A DNA stretch of 64,000 bases from Blochmannia endosymbiont of Camponotus (Colobopsis) obliquus (GCF_000973545.1 NZ_CP010049.1:186001-250000), one strand, 5' to 3'. Shown: positions 43,861 through 55,910, numbered from the stretch's first letter. Numbers and translations are program-made. Notes: a model not told the origin generated them from the letters alone.

Positions 43861-44133
43861 TTTTTTTTAAACATTTAAAAATGTAAAAATAGGATAAGAA
43901 TAATAGGTTTTGTTTATATAATTGTTTATTCTGGGTATATAATTTTTTGTATTGTAGTTATTTTTTAGCATATATAGTGAATTATGTTGATTTATTTAAG
44001 TGTATATTAAGTATGTCTATAAAAAGGTTATGTTGTTTTTTAATTATATTTATTAAAATATTTATTAAATTTTTAAATTATAATTGTGTATATATACTTT
44101 ATGTTGTGGAATTTTATTTAGGAAATAGAAATT

Positions 44134-46707
44134 ATGCGTTTAGATCGTTTTACTAGTAAATTTCAGTTAGCTCTTGCTGACGCACAGTCTATTGCTCTTG
44201 GATTAGATAATCAGTTTGTAGAATCATTTCATGTAATGTTAGCTTTATTAAAGCAAAATAATAGTACTGTTTGTTTTATATTAAAATATATTAATGTTAA
44301 TATTGTTCAATTTACTGCTGAAGTTGAACAATTGTGTCAAAGATTACCGAAAGTAGAAGGTATCGGTGGTGATATTCAATTGTCTTCACATTTAGTAAAA
44401 ATATTAAATATATGTGATAAATTAGCACAAAAAAGAGCTGACAATTTTATTTCTTCAGAAATATTTGTTTTAGCTGTACTTGAATCACATGATGTTTTGT
44501 CAGATTTATTAAAGTCTTATGGTATTAGTAAAGATAAAATTATTGAGGCAATAGAAAAGCTTCGTTGTGGTGAGGGAGTACATTTTCAAGAAGCAGAAGA
44601 TCAACGTCAATCTTTACAAATTTTTACTATTGACCTTACTAAATGTGCTGAACAAGGTAAACTTGATCCTGTAATTGGTAGAGATGAAGAGATTAGACGT
44701 ACTATACAAGTGCTACAGAGACGTACAAAAAATAATCCTGTACTTATTGGACCGCCTGGTGTGGGTAAAACTGCTATTGTAGAAGGTTTAGCTCAACGAA
44801 TTATTAATGGTGAAGTTCCGGAAGGGTTAAAAAATAATAGAGTTTTATCATTGGATATGGGAGCATTAATAGCGGGTACAAAGTACCGAGGTGAATTTGA
44901 AGAACGATTGAAAAATGTTTTAAATGGTTTATCTAAACGAGAAGGTAATGTAATATTATTCATTGATGAATTACATACTATGGTCGGTGCAGGTAAATCT
45001 AATGGAGCTATGGATGCCGGTAATATGCTTAAACCTAGATTAGCGCGAGGTGATTTGCATTGTGTAGGAGCTACAACTCTTGATGAATATCGTAAATACG
45101 TTGAAAAGGATGCTGCGTTGGAAAGAAGATTTCAAAAAGTATTTGTGGTAGAACCTACTATTGAAGATACAATTGCTATTTTGCGTGGATTAAAAGAGCG
45201 TTATGAATTACATCATCATGTGCAGATTACTGACCCGGCAATTGTTGCTGCAGCTACGCTTTCTTATCGTTATATTGCCGATCGTCAATTGCCAGATAAA
45301 GCAATAGATCTTATTGATGAAGCTGCTTCTAGTATTCGTATACAGATAGATTCTAAGCCGGAGGAATTAGATAGATTAGAAAGACGCATTATTCAATTAA
45401 AATTAGAACAACAGGCTTTAAAAAAAGAGTTTGATGATGCAAGTTGTAAACGTTTACAAATTATTAATGATGAATTGGTACAGAAGGAGTCGTCTTTTTC
45501 TATTTTAGAAAAAGCATGGCAATTTGAAAAGCAATCTTTATCTAAGACCCAATATTTAAAATCTGAAATAGAACAAGCAAAAATTGCCATGGAGCAAGCA
45601 CGTCGTGTTGGTGATTTAGCTCGTATGTCTGAATTGCAATACGGGAAAATTCCGGAAATAGAAAAACAATTATCAAATATTTTACGATCTGAAAGTAAGA
45701 ATATGAAATTGTTACGTAACAAAGTGACAGATATAGAAATAGCTGAAGTATTAGCACGTTGGACAGGGATTCCCGTATCGAGAATGTTAGAAAGTGAAAA
45801 AAATAAGTTATTGCGTATGGAACAAGCTTTGCATAAGTTAGTTATTGGACAAAATGAAGCTGTAGTAGCAGTATCTAATTCTATTAGACGTAGTCGTGCT
45901 GGTTTGGCAGATCCTAATCGGCCTATTGGATCATTTATGTTTTTAGGTCCAACTGGTGTGGGTAAAACCGAATTATGTAAAGCATTAGCAACTTTTTTAT
46001 TTGATACCAGTACTGCTATGTTGCGAATTGATATGTCAGAATTTATGGAAAAACATTCTGTATCAAGATTACTTGGAGCGCCTCCTGGTTATGTTGGATA
46101 TGAAGAAGGTGGGTATTTAGTTGAAACTATACGTCGTCGTCCTTATTCTGTAGTTTTATTAGATGAAATTGAGAAGGCACATTCAGATGTATTTAATATT
46201 TTGTTACAGGTATTAGATGATGGTCGATTAACTGATGGTCATGGTCGAATAGTAGATTTTCGAAATACTGTAATTATTATGACGTCTAATTTAGGTTCAG
46301 ATATGATTCAGGAGCGTTTTGTTCAATTAAATTATCAGCAAATGAAGTCGCTAGTACTAGATGTAGTTAATCATCACTTTCGTCCAGAGTTTGTTAATCG
46401 TATAGATGAAATTGTTGTATTTCATCCGCTTAATAATGAACATATTATTAGTATTGCTAAAATTCAATTGAATAATTTGTTTAAGCGTTTAGAAAATAGG
46501 GGTTATGTTACTACTATTAATAATAGTGCATTAGAATTACTTGGACGGATTGGTTTCGATCCAGTATATGGTGCTAGACCTTTAAAGCGAGCTATACAAC
46601 AAGAAATAGAAAATCCTTTAGCATTAAGGATACTAGAAGGTTCTTTGGTACCTGGAAAAGATGTTAGATTAGAAGTTAAGGATGGTCGTATAGTTATGGT
46701 TCAATGA
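44134..46707 (+). CDS. clpB: Disaggregase chaperone ClpB
   Basis: Hexameric AAA+ protein that resolubilises aggregates with DnaK. The protein is 857 residues, identical in length to E. coli. N domain, AAA1 Walker A GPPGVGKT (about 205-212) and Walker [14 protein letters not shown], the middle coiled coil (about 410-530), AAA2 GPTGVGKT (about 605-612) and LLDEIEKAH, and the pore loop [16 protein letters not shown] upstream supports the ATG. No heat-shock promoter box is evident. In E. coli it is followed by an rRNA operon; here by 711 nt of empty DNA. Confidence 0.98.
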   Translation: MRLDRFTSKFQLALADAQSIALGLDNQFVESFHVMLALLKQNNSTVCFILKYINVNIVQFTAEVEQLCQRLPKVEGIGGDIQLSSHLVKILNICDKLAQKRADNFISSEIFVLAVLESHDVLSDLLKSYGISKDKIIEAIEKLRCGEGVHFQEAEDQRQSLQIFTIDLTKCAEQGKLDPVIGRDEEIRRTIQVLQRRTKNNPVLIGPPGVGKTAIVEGLAQRIINGEVPEGLKNNRVLSLDMGALIAGTKYRGEFEERLKNVLNGLSKREGNVILFIDELHTMVGAGKSNGAMDAGNMLKPRLARGDLHCVGATTLDEYRKYVEKDAALERRFQKVFVVEPTIEDTIAILRGLKERYELHHHVQITDPAIVAAATLSYRYIADRQLPDKAIDLIDEAASSIRIQIDSKPEELDRLERRIIQLKLEQQALKKEFDDASCKRLQIINDELVQKESSFSILEKAWQFEKQSLSKTQYLKSEIEQAKIAMEQARRVGDLARMSELQYGKIPEIEKQLSNILRSESKNMKLLRNKVTDIEIAEVLARWTGIPVSRMLESEKNKLLRMEQALHKLVIGQNEAVVAVSNSIRRSRAGLADPNRPIGSFMFLGPTGVGKTELCKALATFLFDTSTAMLRIDMSEFMEKHSVSRLLGAPPGYVGYEEGGYLVETIRRRPYSVVLLDEIEKAHSDVFNILLQVLDDGRLTDGHGRIVDFRNTVIIMTSNLGSDMIQERFVQLNYQQMKSLVLDVVNHHFRPEFVNRIDEIVVFHPLNNEHIISIAKIQLNNLFKRLENRGYVTTINNSALELLGRIGFDPVYGARPLKRAIQQEIENPLALRILEGSLVPGKDVRLEVKDGRIVMVQ

Positions 46708-47418
46708 TATTGTATTTAGTTGTTTATGTTTATGTGCGTGTTAGCAGTTAATTATTATCTGTAATGTTATATTATAACTGCAGTTGTGGTATTATTTGAT
46801 TTATTTAAAACGTTACATGATTGATATTAACCATAATAGTTAAAATTATATTTTTTATGGGAATGCATTTTGTGTTTTGTTTTATTAAATTTATTTTGAG
46901 ATATAATTTTTTTATTTGTCGATAACATATATAATTATTGAAGATTGAAAAATTGTTGTAAATATTAATTAACATAATTGAATTTCTTATGTTTGTTAAT
47001 AATTATTAGAAGATTTGTATCAACATTTTTTGTTTTAAGTGTGTATATAAGATATATTTTTGAGAAAAATGTTATTTAAGTTATTAGATTTTTTAATTGT
47101 AAACTTATGCACAAGTTTTGTTTTAAATGTTTCATATTATTGTATGGTTTAAAGTAATTCGTATTGTTAATAAATGTTAATTATGAGTTTTATTGTATTA
47201 GTGGTATATTAATAAATTATTATTATTAATTTCAATTATCTTTAATATATAATTAATGTGTGTATATCATGATAATTATTTTATTAATATATTAGACATA
47301 AATAAGTAATATTTTAAATATAGAGCACAGTTATTGTCTGTTATTTTTTTAATTAATGGTACGTTTATTTTGTAGGTGTTTAAATTAGTTTTATTATTCT
47401 TATAAAATAATTGCAAAT
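46708..47418. other. Intergenic at clpB|murB junction, no gene seen
   Basis: 711 nt. A 7-bp stem with a long loop (46744-46781) lies near the clpB stop. No rRNA or tRNA sequence is recognised, although E. coli has rRNA operons both beyond clpB (rrnG) and before murB (rrnB). Confidence 0.6.
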
Positions 47419-48459
47419 ATGTCCAATATTGTAACTTTAAAATATTTTAATTCTTTCGCTATGAATGTTTGTGCTCATTCTATTAATAAAGTTTATAGTG
47501 AACATGAATTGTTAATGTATTGGAAAAAAGCAACTGAACATGATAAGTCGGTTTTATTGTTGGGCGGGGGTTGTAATGTCCTATTTTTAGAAAATTTTAA
47601 TGGTATAGTATTGTTAAATAGAATCAAGGGTGTGTTGGTGAATGAAGATGATAGTGCATGGTATTTACATGTTGGTGCAGGTGAGATATGGCATAGATTA
47701 GTTGTTTACAGTTTATCTAAAAATATGCCAGGCTTAGAAAATTTAGCATTGATACCTGGTTACGTAGGAGCCGCTCCAATTCAAAATATTGGAGCTTTTG
47801 GCGTTGAATTGCAACAATTTTGTGAATATGTAGACGTTTTACAATTTTATAATGAAAACAGAATTCGTTTGAATGCTACTGAATGTCAATTTGGATATCG
47901 TGATAGTATTTTTAAGAATAAATTAGATAATCAGCAGTATGCTATTGTTGCTGTTGGATTAAAGATTAATAAGAATTGGTATCCTATATTACGTTATAAA
48001 TCATTACGCAGTTTAAATGTTAGTGGGATAACTCCTTATCAGATTTTTAATTTTATTTGTAAGTTACGGCAAAAAATTTTACCTGATCCTGCAATAATTG
48101 GTAATGCTGGTAGTTTTTTTAAGAATCCAATAATTGATGAAAATATGTTTAATACATTATTAAGATATAATCCAGATATGCCGTATTATCTGCAACGTAA
48201 TGGAAGTGTAAAATTATTTGCGGGATGGTTGATTGATCGTTGTCATTTAAAGGGTTATAGATTGGGTAATGCAGCCGTGTACAATAAGCAAGCTTTAATT
48301 TTAATTAATTGTAATCAACGAGCTACTGGCATGGAGATTATCAAATTAGCTAGTTATGTTCGTAATAAAGTTGCTGATAGATTTTCTATTTGGTTAGAAC
48401 CAGAAGTAAGATTTATTGCTGCTCAGGGAGAAGTGGATGCATTACAACTATTACAATGA
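47419..48459 (+). CDS. murB: UDP-N-acetylenolpyruvoylglucosamine reductase
   Basis: FAD/NADPH enzyme making UDP-MurNAc in peptidoglycan synthesis. The protein is 346 residues (E. coli 342). FAD-binding LLLGGGCNVLFL, NLALIPGYVGAAPIQNIGAFG, YRDSIFK (catalytic Arg), GNAGSFFKNP (catalytic Ser) and WLEPEVRFI (catalytic Glu) are all present. birA follows 124 nt later, as in E. coli. Confidence 0.97.
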   Translation: MSNIVTLKYFNSFAMNVCAHSINKVYSEHELLMYWKKATEHDKSVLLLGGGCNVLFLENFNGIVLLNRIKGVLVNEDDSAWYLHVGAGEIWHRLVVYSLSKNMPGLENLALIPGYVGAAPIQNIGAFGVELQQFCEYVDVLQFYNENRIRLNATECQFGYRDSIFKNKLDNQQYAIVAVGLKINKNWYPILRYKSLRSLNVSGITPYQIFNFICKLRQKILPDPAIIGNAGSFFKNPIIDENMFNTLLRYNPDMPYYLQRNGSVKLFAGWLIDRCHLKGYRLGNAAVYNKQALILINCNQRATGMEIIKLASYVRNKVADRFSIWLEPEVRFIAAQGEVDALQLLQ

Positions 48460-48473
48460 ATTATGATGTTTTT

Positions 48474-48502
48474 ATATAAAATTTATTTTATATTTATTTT
48501 TT
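48474..48502 (+). terminator. Possible intrinsic terminator after murB
   Basis: ATATAAAA (48474-48481) pairs with TTTTATAT (48486-48493) around TTTA, followed by TTATTTTTT. It lies 15 nt past the murB stop. The stem is all A/T, so the prediction is weak. Confidence 0.4.
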
Positions 48503-48583
48503 AGTAAAAATATAGGATTATCTTATGTTTGTCGTCAAATATATAATAAATTTTTTTGCGTTAGTCAAATTTTATTAAATATT

Positions 48584-49321
48584 TTGGAAATTATTTTGAA
48601 AAATAAATTGATTTTATTACCAGTGGTTAATTCAACTAATCAGTATTTAATTGATCATATTTTTTATTTAAATTCTGGAGATGTTTGTATTGCAGAATAT
48701 CAAACTCAAGGACGTGGTAGACGTGGTAAAAAATGGATTTCTTTTTTTGGAGACAATTTATATTTATCTATTTATTGGTGTATGTATCGTGAGAAAAAAT
48801 TAATTTCCGGATTAAGTTTGATGATTGCTATAGTGCTCGCGGAATTATTACAAAAATTGGGTGTTTATGAGGTACGAGTTAAATGGCCTAATGATCTTTA
48901 TCTTAAAAATCGTAAATTGGCAGGTATTTTAGTAGAAAATATTAATAGAATAAATAATAGTTTTTCCCATGTAATTATTGGTATTGGTGTAAATTTATCA
49001 AGTTTCAATATAATAAATGCTTTAATCAGTAGTCGCTGGATAAATTTACAAGAATCAGGAATTGTTATTGCTCGTGATGTGTTGATTTTTAAATTAATTA
49101 GTATTTTACGAAAAGCTTTGCAGAAATTTGATAATGATGGTTTTGAATCTTTTTTTGTTCGTTGGTTTATTTTAGATAATTTTTATAATAAATTTGTTAA
49201 GTTATCAATTGGTAATACAATCATAAAAGGCATTAGTCGTGGTATAAATTGGCAAGGGGAAATTTTATTAGAAAGATCGGGAAAGATACGATCTTATTTT
49301 GATGGTAATATTATTATTTAA
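48584..49321 (+). CDS. birA: Biotin-protein ligase without the repressor domain
   Basis: Attaches biotin to the carboxyl-carrier protein of acetyl-CoA carboxylase via biotinyl-AMP. The catalytic domain is intact: VVNSTNQYLID, GRGRRGKKWIS (adenylate-binding loop), VKWPNDLYLKNRKLAGILVE and a C-terminal SH3-like part (ISRGINWQGEILLE). The 245 residues lack the first ~75 residues of E. coli BirA, which form the winged-helix DNA-binding domain; the 124 nt upstream cannot hold it. The start is TTG. Expected to be a ligase that no longer represses biotin genes. Confidence 0.93.
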   Translation: MEIILKNKLILLPVVNSTNQYLIDHIFYLNSGDVCIAEYQTQGRGRRGKKWISFFGDNLYLSIYWCMYREKKLISGLSLMIAIVLAELLQKLGVYEVRVKWPNDLYLKNRKLAGILVENINRINNSFSHVIIGIGVNLSSFNIINALISSRWINLQESGIVIARDVLIFKLISILRKALQKFDNDGFESFFVRWFILDNFYNKFVKLSIGNTIIKGISRGINWQGEILLERSGKIRSYFDGNIII

Positions 49322-50648
49322 TTTTAAAATTATTTGAATTTATGGAGTGTATTTATGTACATTGATTGAAAAGATATAATTAATGTATAATTCATGTAAT
49401 GGATGAATTTATAAAATTGAATTTTTATTCGAGTCAAATAGTTTATTAGATAATTTTTGTCGTTGAGATATTTTGCAAAATGTTTAATTTTTTATTTTGT
49501 TGTATATTTTTTGTAAAGCGATATATTTAAGTTTAAAATTTAATTTTATGAATAATATTTTTGGTTAACAGATAATGGTTGATAATTTTGGCTAATAAAA
49601 TGTTTTGTTTAGATTTTAATTTGTTAAGTTTATTGACAATAGAAAAAAATGTTAATATTTTATTTCGTAATTTGTTTGAATTGTGAGATAAGAGCCATAG
49701 TTGAATGATATTATTATATAATATAATATAAGAAAACGTTGGATATGATAACTTTAGATAATTATTGTATATTTTATCATAATAAATAAAAAAAATCGAA
49801 AAAAATAAAGAAACAAATATATTTGGGTATTTTATTGATGATTTAATTACTTATAAATATTTAATTTTTTTAATAGTTAAAAATATTTGGTTGAAGAGTT
49901 ATTTATTTATTTGCTATCAAGGATCGTATCGTATTTACACATGTGAATGAATTGAAATAATAGTTATTTTGGGTTTTTTATTATTAAACATGCAGTATAT
50001 TAGATTTTTTGATGTTATGTTTTGTAGGAAATTTTTTATTATATTTTTTGTATTAGATTTAGTATCACATGTTTAGTGATTCACTGAACAATGTTTTTAT
50101 AATTTGTATTATGGTATTTTTATTATAGTACTTTTAATTTATATTTATCGTTCAAGTAATAGGTAACAAATTAATTATTAGAGATGGTTTTATATTGTTT
50201 TTGTTTTGCATGAGATATTATGTTATATAGAAATTAAAAAAAATGGTATACTAGTATAGCAAATATTTATTTATAATTTTGGAAGATAATGTTTGTTTAT
50301 TTTTTTTATTTTGTTAAATAAAACGTATAGAATTATTTAATTAAGTTTATGTTAATTACGCTTAAACCTTAAGTAAGGTTTCGGGAATAATTTAATTTAT
50401 TATTTATATTTAATGTATAGTGTATGATATATTTTATGTTATTAGTATTAATTAACTACTTGCAAAAATAGTAATAGTTCAATATTATGAGCGAATATTG
50501 TATAATAAAATGATATTGAATTGTTCTTTTGAATTAAGATTGTAATTTTTTGTTTTGCATTTGATGTGAATTATAATAACGTTGTTCGTTATTATAATTT
50601 TTGTAAAGATATGATTTTTTAATGAAATATTTTGATATCGTTTTTTCA
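49322..50648. other. Intergenic, no gene seen; coaA lost
   Basis: 1327 nt between birA and the tRNA cluster, where E. coli has coaA. No pantothenate-kinase-like frame is recognisable on either strand. A short GC-containing hairpin lies at 50364-50381. A minus-strand open frame at 50485-50832 runs across two tRNA genes and is rejected. Confidence 0.6.
50364..50381. repeat. Small perfect hairpin upstream of the tRNA cluster
   Basis: AAACCTT (50364-50370) and AAGGTTT (50375-50381) flank AAGT. It contains G-C pairs, which is unusual for this spacer, and lies about 270 nt before tRNA-Thr. No U-tract follows. Confidence 0.5.
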
Positions 50649-50721
50649 GTCGGTATAGCTCAGTTGGTAGAGCAACTGATTTGTAATCAGTGGGTCGAAG
50701 GTTCAAGTCCTTCTGCCGGCA
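50649..50721 (+). tRNA. thrU: tRNA-Thr (UGU)
   Basis: Acceptor GTCGGTA pairs with TGCCGGC (two G-U pairs), discriminator A. D arm TAGCTCAGTTGGTAGAGC, anticodon TGT in the ACTGA/TCAGT stem, T arm GAAGG/CCTTC. CCA is not encoded. First of four tRNAs in the E. coli order thrU-tyrU-glyT-thrT. Confidence 0.95.
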
Positions 50722-50743
50722 TTTTTGAAATTTAGTTATTTGT

Positions 50744-50825
<82 letters not shown>

Positions 50826-50994
50826 CCATCATTGATGATGTATCATTAATATGTAGTTTAATTTTATTAAAATAAAATGATTATGGTATGAATTAAATTT
50901 ATATATAATTAAGAATTTTATTAGTTGAGTAGATGATTGTTGATAATTGCTATAAATATTTTTCAAATGATATAAAAGTGTTTTGTTTTGTAAG

Positions 50995-51066
50995 GTGGGC
51001 ATCGTATAATGGAGATTACCTCAACCTTCCAAGTTGATGATGTGGGTTCGATCCCCACTGTCCGCT
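50995..51066 (+). tRNA. glyT: tRNA-Gly (UCC)
   Basis: Acceptor GTGGGCA pairs with TGTCCGC (two wobble pairs), discriminator T as in E. coli glyT. The anticodon TCC is in the loop CTTCCAA, and the T stem GTGGG/CCCAC is perfect. CCA is not encoded. It lies about 170 nt after tRNA-Tyr. Confidence 0.95.
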
Positions 51067-51076
51067 GGTTTGATTT

Positions 51077-51152
51077 GCTGATATAGCTCAGATATGGTTA
51101 GAGCACGCCCTTGGTAAGGGTGAGGTCGGCAGTTCGAATCTGCCTATCAGCA
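51077..51152 (+). tRNA. thrT: tRNA-Thr (GGU)
   Basis: Acceptor GCTGATA pairs perfectly with TATCAGC, discriminator A. Anticodon GGT in the loop TTGGTAA. Only 10 nt after tRNA-Gly. In E. coli the next gene is tufB; here it is missing. Confidence 0.95.
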
Positions 51153-51458
51153 TGCTGTGCTTGTGATTTAAATAATATTTTTGTCGTTCATGATTGAAGA
51201 TATTTAGCTTTTAAAATAATGTAAATAGAAGTATAATTTTGCAATTGTTTTTAATTTTGTTTGTATTGTAATTTATAAAAAATTTTGAATTGTATTGATA
51301 TTAAAAAAAAAAGTTATTAGCATAGTAACTTTGTATAAGAATGTTTATATCTATTGAATAATATTTTTATGCATCATTTGAGTTAACATGGTTAGCTATG
51401 TTTTATTTTATGTTAAAAATATGCAATATTATAAAATTTATAAAAATTAGGAGTTTGT
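51153..51458. other. Intergenic at thrT|bfr junction, no gene seen
   Basis: 306 nt. No tuf-like sequence is recognisable, although E. coli has tufB after thrT and tufA just before bfd-bfr. The spacer must hold the bfr promoter. Confidence 0.6.
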
Positions 51459-51929
51459 ATGAAAAAGGACGATCATGTTATTAATTATTTTCATCTTATA
51501 CTAAAGAATGAACTTATTGCTGTTAATCAATTTTTTTTGCATTCTTGTATATTAAAAAAATGGGGTTTAATTCGTTTACATAATATGGAATATCAAGAAT
51601 CAATGGATGAAAAACAACATGCAGATTTTTGTGTTGCTCGTATTTTGTTTTTTAGTGAAATATTAGATATACCAAAAATTGATAAATTTAATGTTGGTAA
51701 AAATGTAGAAGAAATTTTAAAAGCTGATTTGGATTTAGAATTATGTAATATACGGGATTTGCGTAAAAGCATCGCGTATATGGATTTAACACAAGATTAT
51801 GTATCAAGAAATATTATGCTTAAAATTCTTATAGATGAAGAAAAGCATGTTGATTGTTTAGAAAATGAGTTTTCTTTTATCAAGCAAATTGGAATTCATA
51901 AGTATTTACAATTACAGATTAAAGAGTGA
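51459..51929 (+). CDS. bfr: Bacterioferritin, haem-ligand Met52 replaced
   Basis: Iron-storage 24-mer. The protein is 156 residues (E. coli 158). The ferroxidase ligands are all conserved in family positions: Glu18, Glu51, His54, Glu94, Glu127 and His130 (DEEKH). Met52, whose sulfur binds the intersubunit haem in Bfr, is Lys (codon 51612-51614), and Tyr25 is Phe. Without haem, iron mineralisation should persist but haem-assisted iron release should not. The partner gene bfd is absent. bfr lies before the S10 operon, as in E. coli. TAGGAG before the ATG is a good ribosome binding site. Confidence 0.94.
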   Translation: MKKDDHVINYFHLILKNELIAVNQFFLHSCILKKWGLIRLHNMEYQESMDEKQHADFCVARILFFSEILDIPKIDKFNVGKNVEEILKADLDLELCNIRDLRKSIAYMDLTQDYVSRNIMLKILIDEEKHVDCLENEFSFIKQIGIHKYLQLQIKE

Positions 51930-52671
<742 letters not shown>

Positions 52672-52740
52672 TAATGGTATTGTGTTTTTTTTTACTATCT
52701 ATTTTTATAATGATTAAAATAAGAGGTGCTATATAATTCA

Positions 52741-53385
52741 GTGCATGGTTTAATTGGTCGGAAGATAGGTATGACTAGGATTTTTAACAACGATGGAGTT
52801 GTTGTACCCGTTACAGTAGTTCATGTTGAAGTCAACAGTGTAACTCAAATTAAAAATGACGTAAAGGAAGATGGATGTTGTGCTATTCAAGTGACTACTG
52901 GTAATAGAAAAAAAAATCGTCTTACTAATTCAGAAATTGGTCATTTTGTAAAGGCTGGAGTTAGGGGTGGTCGTGGTTTATGGGAGTTTCGAGTTACCCG
53001 CGAATATATTTCAAAAATTAAGGTTGGTCAGTTTTTTGGTGTAGAATCTTTACTTAAAGTACAGCAAGTGGATGTTGTGAGTGTATCAAAGGGTAAAGGA
53101 TTTTCAGGAACCATTAAGCGTTGGAATTTTTGTTCACAAGATGCCAGTCATGGTAATTCTTTATCACATCGGGTTCCAGGGTCTATTGGACAAAATCAGA
53201 CTCCAGGAAGAGTTTTTAGGGGCAAGAAGATGCCAGGACAGTTAGGTAATAAAAGAGTTACTATTCAAAATTTAGTTCTTGTTAGTATTGATAAGGAACG
53301 TAATTTATTATTGATTAAAGGAGCGGTCCCCGGATATATCGGTAGTGATGTTATAGTAAAACCATCTATTAAAACAGTAATTTAG
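52741..53385 (+). CDS. rplC: 50S ribosomal protein L3
   Basis: Early-assembly protein near the peptidyl-transferase centre. [48 protein letters not shown] (PrmB-methylated Gln region) and GAVPG are clear. The GTG at 52741 matches the E. coli start (214 residues versus 209); the frame is open from a GTG at 52726. AGAGG at 52722-52726 is rather far upstream. Confidence 0.96.
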   Translation: MHGLIGRKIGMTRIFNNDGVVVPVTVVHVEVNSVTQIKNDVKEDGCCAIQVTTGNRKKNRLTNSEIGHFVKAGVRGGRGLWEFRVTREYISKIKVGQFFGVESLLKVQQVDVVSVSKGKGFSGTIKRWNFCSQDASHGNSLSHRVPGSIGQNQTPGRVFRGKKMPGQLGNKRVTIQNLVLVSIDKERNLLLIKGAVPGYIGSDVIVKPSIKTVI

Positions 53386-53460
53386 TTTAATTGGTAGTGT
53401 GGGCGTGGAATTAAATATTAGTTTGAATGTAACGATTTTTTTAATCAGAGATATATCACA

Positions 53461-54084
53461 ATGGATTTGGTATTAAAAGATAGTGGTGTTTTGTTAACAA
53501 TTTCTGAAGATGTTTTTGATAATACTTTTAATGAAGCGTTGATACATCAAGTTGTTGTTGCATATAACGCCGGTTCTCGTCAAGGTACAAGAGCTAAAAA
53601 AAATCGTTCTGCAGTAGCAGGATCTAATAGAAAACCTTGGCGTCAAAAAGGTACGGGTCGTGCACGAGCTGGTTCTGTAAAAAGTCCAATATGGCGTTCA
53701 GGTGGCATAGCTTTTACTGTTAACCCTCAAAATTATACTCAGAAAGTTAATAAAAAAATGTATAGAGGAGCATTACGAAGTATTTTTTCTGAATTAATAC
53801 GTCAAGGACGTTTAATTACGATCACAGATCTTTTAATTGAAGCGCCAAAAACTACTTTATTATTAGATAAATTGAGAAATATAGAATTAGCAGGAACAAA
53901 GATTTTGGAAAAGATATTAATTATTGTTAATGACTTAGAAAATAATTTGTTTTTATCTGCACGTAATTTATGTAAAATTCAAGTAATTTGTGTTAAGGAT
54001 ATTAATCCTGTTAGTTTAATTGTTTGTGATAAAGTAGTTGTTACTGCTGTAGCTATGAGAAAAATAGAAGGAATGCTTGCATAA
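53461..54084 (+). CDS. rplD: 50S ribosomal protein L4
   Basis: Lines the exit tunnel; in E. coli it also represses the S10 operon. The protein is 207 residues (E. coli 201), with MDLVLKD, the extended loop [25 protein letters not shown], and [14 protein letters not shown]. The stop abuts the rplW ATG. Confidence 0.97.
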   Translation: MDLVLKDSGVLLTISEDVFDNTFNEALIHQVVVAYNAGSRQGTRAKKNRSAVAGSNRKPWRQKGTGRARAGSVKSPIWRSGGIAFTVNPQNYTQKVNKKMYRGALRSIFSELIRQGRLITITDLLIEAPKTTLLLDKLRNIELAGTKILEKILIIVNDLENNLFLSARNLCKIQVICVKDINPVSLIVCDKVVVTAVAMRKIEGMLA

Positions 54085-54387
54085 ATGTATAAGGAATTTT
54101 TATTAAAAGTACTGCAGTCACCTCATATTTCTGAGAAATCGTCCGTTGCAACAGATCGGTGTAATACTATTGTTTTTCGGGTTGCTAAAAATGCTAATAA
54201 GTTGGATATTAAAATTGCTGTACAGCGTCTGTTTGGAGTGAAAGTATTGAATGTACGCACTTTAATTATGAAAGGAAAAACTAAACGGTATAAAAAATTT
54301 ATTGGTCGTCGTAGTGATTGGAAGAAAGCTTACGTTTCCTTAAAAAAGGGTGAGAAGTTAGATATAATTGGTAGGATTAGTAATTAA
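54085..54387 (+). CDS. rplW: 50S ribosomal protein L23
   Basis: Exit-tunnel rim protein, docking site for trigger factor and SRP (Ffh). The protein is 100 residues, as in E. coli. [46 protein letters not shown] and [11 protein letters not shown] are diagnostic. It starts directly after rplD. Confidence 0.97.
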   Translation: MYKEFLLKVLQSPHISEKSSVATDRCNTIVFRVAKNANKLDIKIAVQRLFGVKVLNVRTLIMKGKTKRYKKFIGRRSDWKKAYVSLKKGEKLDIIGRISN

Positions 54388-54428
54388 AGAACAATTATAA
54401 AAATAAAATAGGTAGATGATATTAATTA

Positions 54429-55253
54429 ATGACAATTATAAAATGCAGACCCACATCGCCAGGTAGGCGTCATGTTATTAAAGTAATTGATAGCACCTTA
54501 TATAAAGGTAAGCCTTATGAGTCTTTGTTACGTCCTCTTAGTAAAACGGGAGGCCGTAATAATCGTGGTTGTATTACTACCCGTCATATTGGTGGCAGGC
54601 ATAAAAGACGATATCGATTACTTGATTTTAAAAGAAACAAAGATAATATTTTAGGAATTGTGGAACGTTTAGAATACGATCCAAATCGATCGGCTAATAT
54701 TGCTTTAATTTTGTATAAAGATGGTGATCGTCGTTATATTATAGCGGCGAAGGGATTAAAAATTGGGGATAAAATTCTATCCGGTGTTAATGTTCCAATA
54801 AAAATCGGTAATGCATTACCAATGCAGGTTATCCCAATTGGTTCTGTTGTGCATAATATAGAAATAAGTCCTGGGAAAGGCGGTCAATTGTCTCGTTCTG
54901 CAGGCACATATGCTCAAATAATATCTCGTGATGATTTTTATGTAATTTTAAGACTGCGTTCTGGTGAAATGCGCAAGATAAAATCCGAATGTCGTGCAAC
55001 TTTAGGTGAAGTAGGTAATTCTGAACATATGTTGCGTGTATTCGGTAAAGCAGGTTTAAGTAGATGGAGAGGCATTCGTCCTACAGTTAGGGGTACAGCT
55101 ATGAATCCAGTTGATCATCCACATGGTGGAGGTGAAGGTCGTAATTTTGGTAAACATCCAGTTTCTCCATGGGGTTTAAAAACTAAAGGTAAAAGAACTC
55201 GTAGTAACAAGCGTACTGATAGATTTATTGTACGCCGTCGTGATAATAAATAG
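54429..55253 (+). CDS. rplB: 50S ribosomal protein L2
   Basis: Needed for subunit joining and peptidyl transfer. The protein is 274 residues (E. coli 273). [34 protein letters not shown] and the conserved [11 protein letters not shown] loop with its histidine are intact. Confidence 0.98.
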   Translation: MTIIKCRPTSPGRRHVIKVIDSTLYKGKPYESLLRPLSKTGGRNNRGCITTRHIGGRHKRRYRLLDFKRNKDNILGIVERLEYDPNRSANIALILYKDGDRRYIIAAKGLKIGDKILSGVNVPIKIGNALPMQVIPIGSVVHNIEISPGKGGQLSRSAGTYAQIISRDDFYVILRLRSGEMRKIKSECRATLGEVGNSEHMLRVFGKAGLSRWRGIRPTVRGTAMNPVDHPHGGGEGRNFGKHPVSPWGLKTKGKRTRSNKRTDRFIVRRRDNK

Positions 55254-55282
55254 ATGAATAATGATTGAGGATAAATATTTAT

Positions 55283-55564
55283 ATGCCCCGTTCGCTAAAA
55301 AAAGGTCCTTTTATAGATGTACATTTACTTAAAAAAATAGATAAAGCGATTGAGCATGGTGAAAAAAAACCTATTAGAACTTGGTCAAGGCGTTCTACTA
55401 TTTTTCCTAAGATGGTTGGTTTAACGATTGCAGTTCATAATGGACGACAACATATACCTATATTTATAAGTGATGAAATGGTTGGTCATAAACTTGGAGA
55501 ATTTGCTCCAACTCGTACTTATCGAGGACATGTTGTGGCGGATAGAAAAATAAAAAAGCGTTAA
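55283..55564 (+). CDS. rpsS: 30S ribosomal protein S19
   Basis: 30S head protein contacting the A-site finger and S13. The protein is 93 residues (E. coli 92), starting [17 protein letters not shown]. The ATG at 55283 fits the family; the open frame upstream is not coding. TGAGG at 55266-55270 is 12 nt away. Confidence 0.97.
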   Translation: MPRSLKKGPFIDVHLLKKIDKAIEHGEKKPIRTWSRRSTIFPKMVGLTIAVHNGRQHIPIFISDEMVGHKLGEFAPTRTYRGHVVADRKIKKR

Positions 55565-55577
55565 AATAGGAGTAAAG

Positions 55578-55910
55578 ATGCAACAAGCAATTGCAAGGTG
55601 TCGTTATATACGTTCTTCCCCTCAAAAAATGCGTTTGGTAGTTGATATGATTAGGGGTAAAAAAGTAGATAAAGCAATCAGTATTTTAAATTTTTCTAAT
55701 AAAAAGGTGGCTATTATAATTAAAAAAGTTTTACAATCTGCTATTGCTAATGCAACTCATAACGTAGGGTTAAATATTGAAGGTTTAAAAATTGTTAAAA
55801 TTTTTGTTGATGCAGGTCCAAGTTTAAAACGCATGATGCCACGAGCTAAGGGTCGCGCGGATCATATTTTGAAACGCACTAGTCATATTACTATTGTCGT
55901 ATCGCATTAA
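55578..55910 (+). CDS. rplV: 50S ribosomal protein L22
   Basis: Exit-tunnel protein. The protein is 110 residues, as in E. coli. [20 protein letters not shown], the beta-hairpin region [18 protein letters not shown] and the C-terminal strand SHITIVV are clear. AGGAG precedes the ATG. Confidence 0.97.
   Translation: MQQAIARCRYIRSSPQKMRLVVDMIRGKKVDKAISILNFSNKKVAIIIKKVLQSAIANATHNVGLNIEGLKIVKIFVDAGPSLKRMMPRAKGRADHILKRTSHITIVVSH

Noticed and set aside
43947..44156. 69-codon frame overlapping the clpB start
   Set aside because: AT-rich spacer translated by chance; it runs into clpB in another frame.
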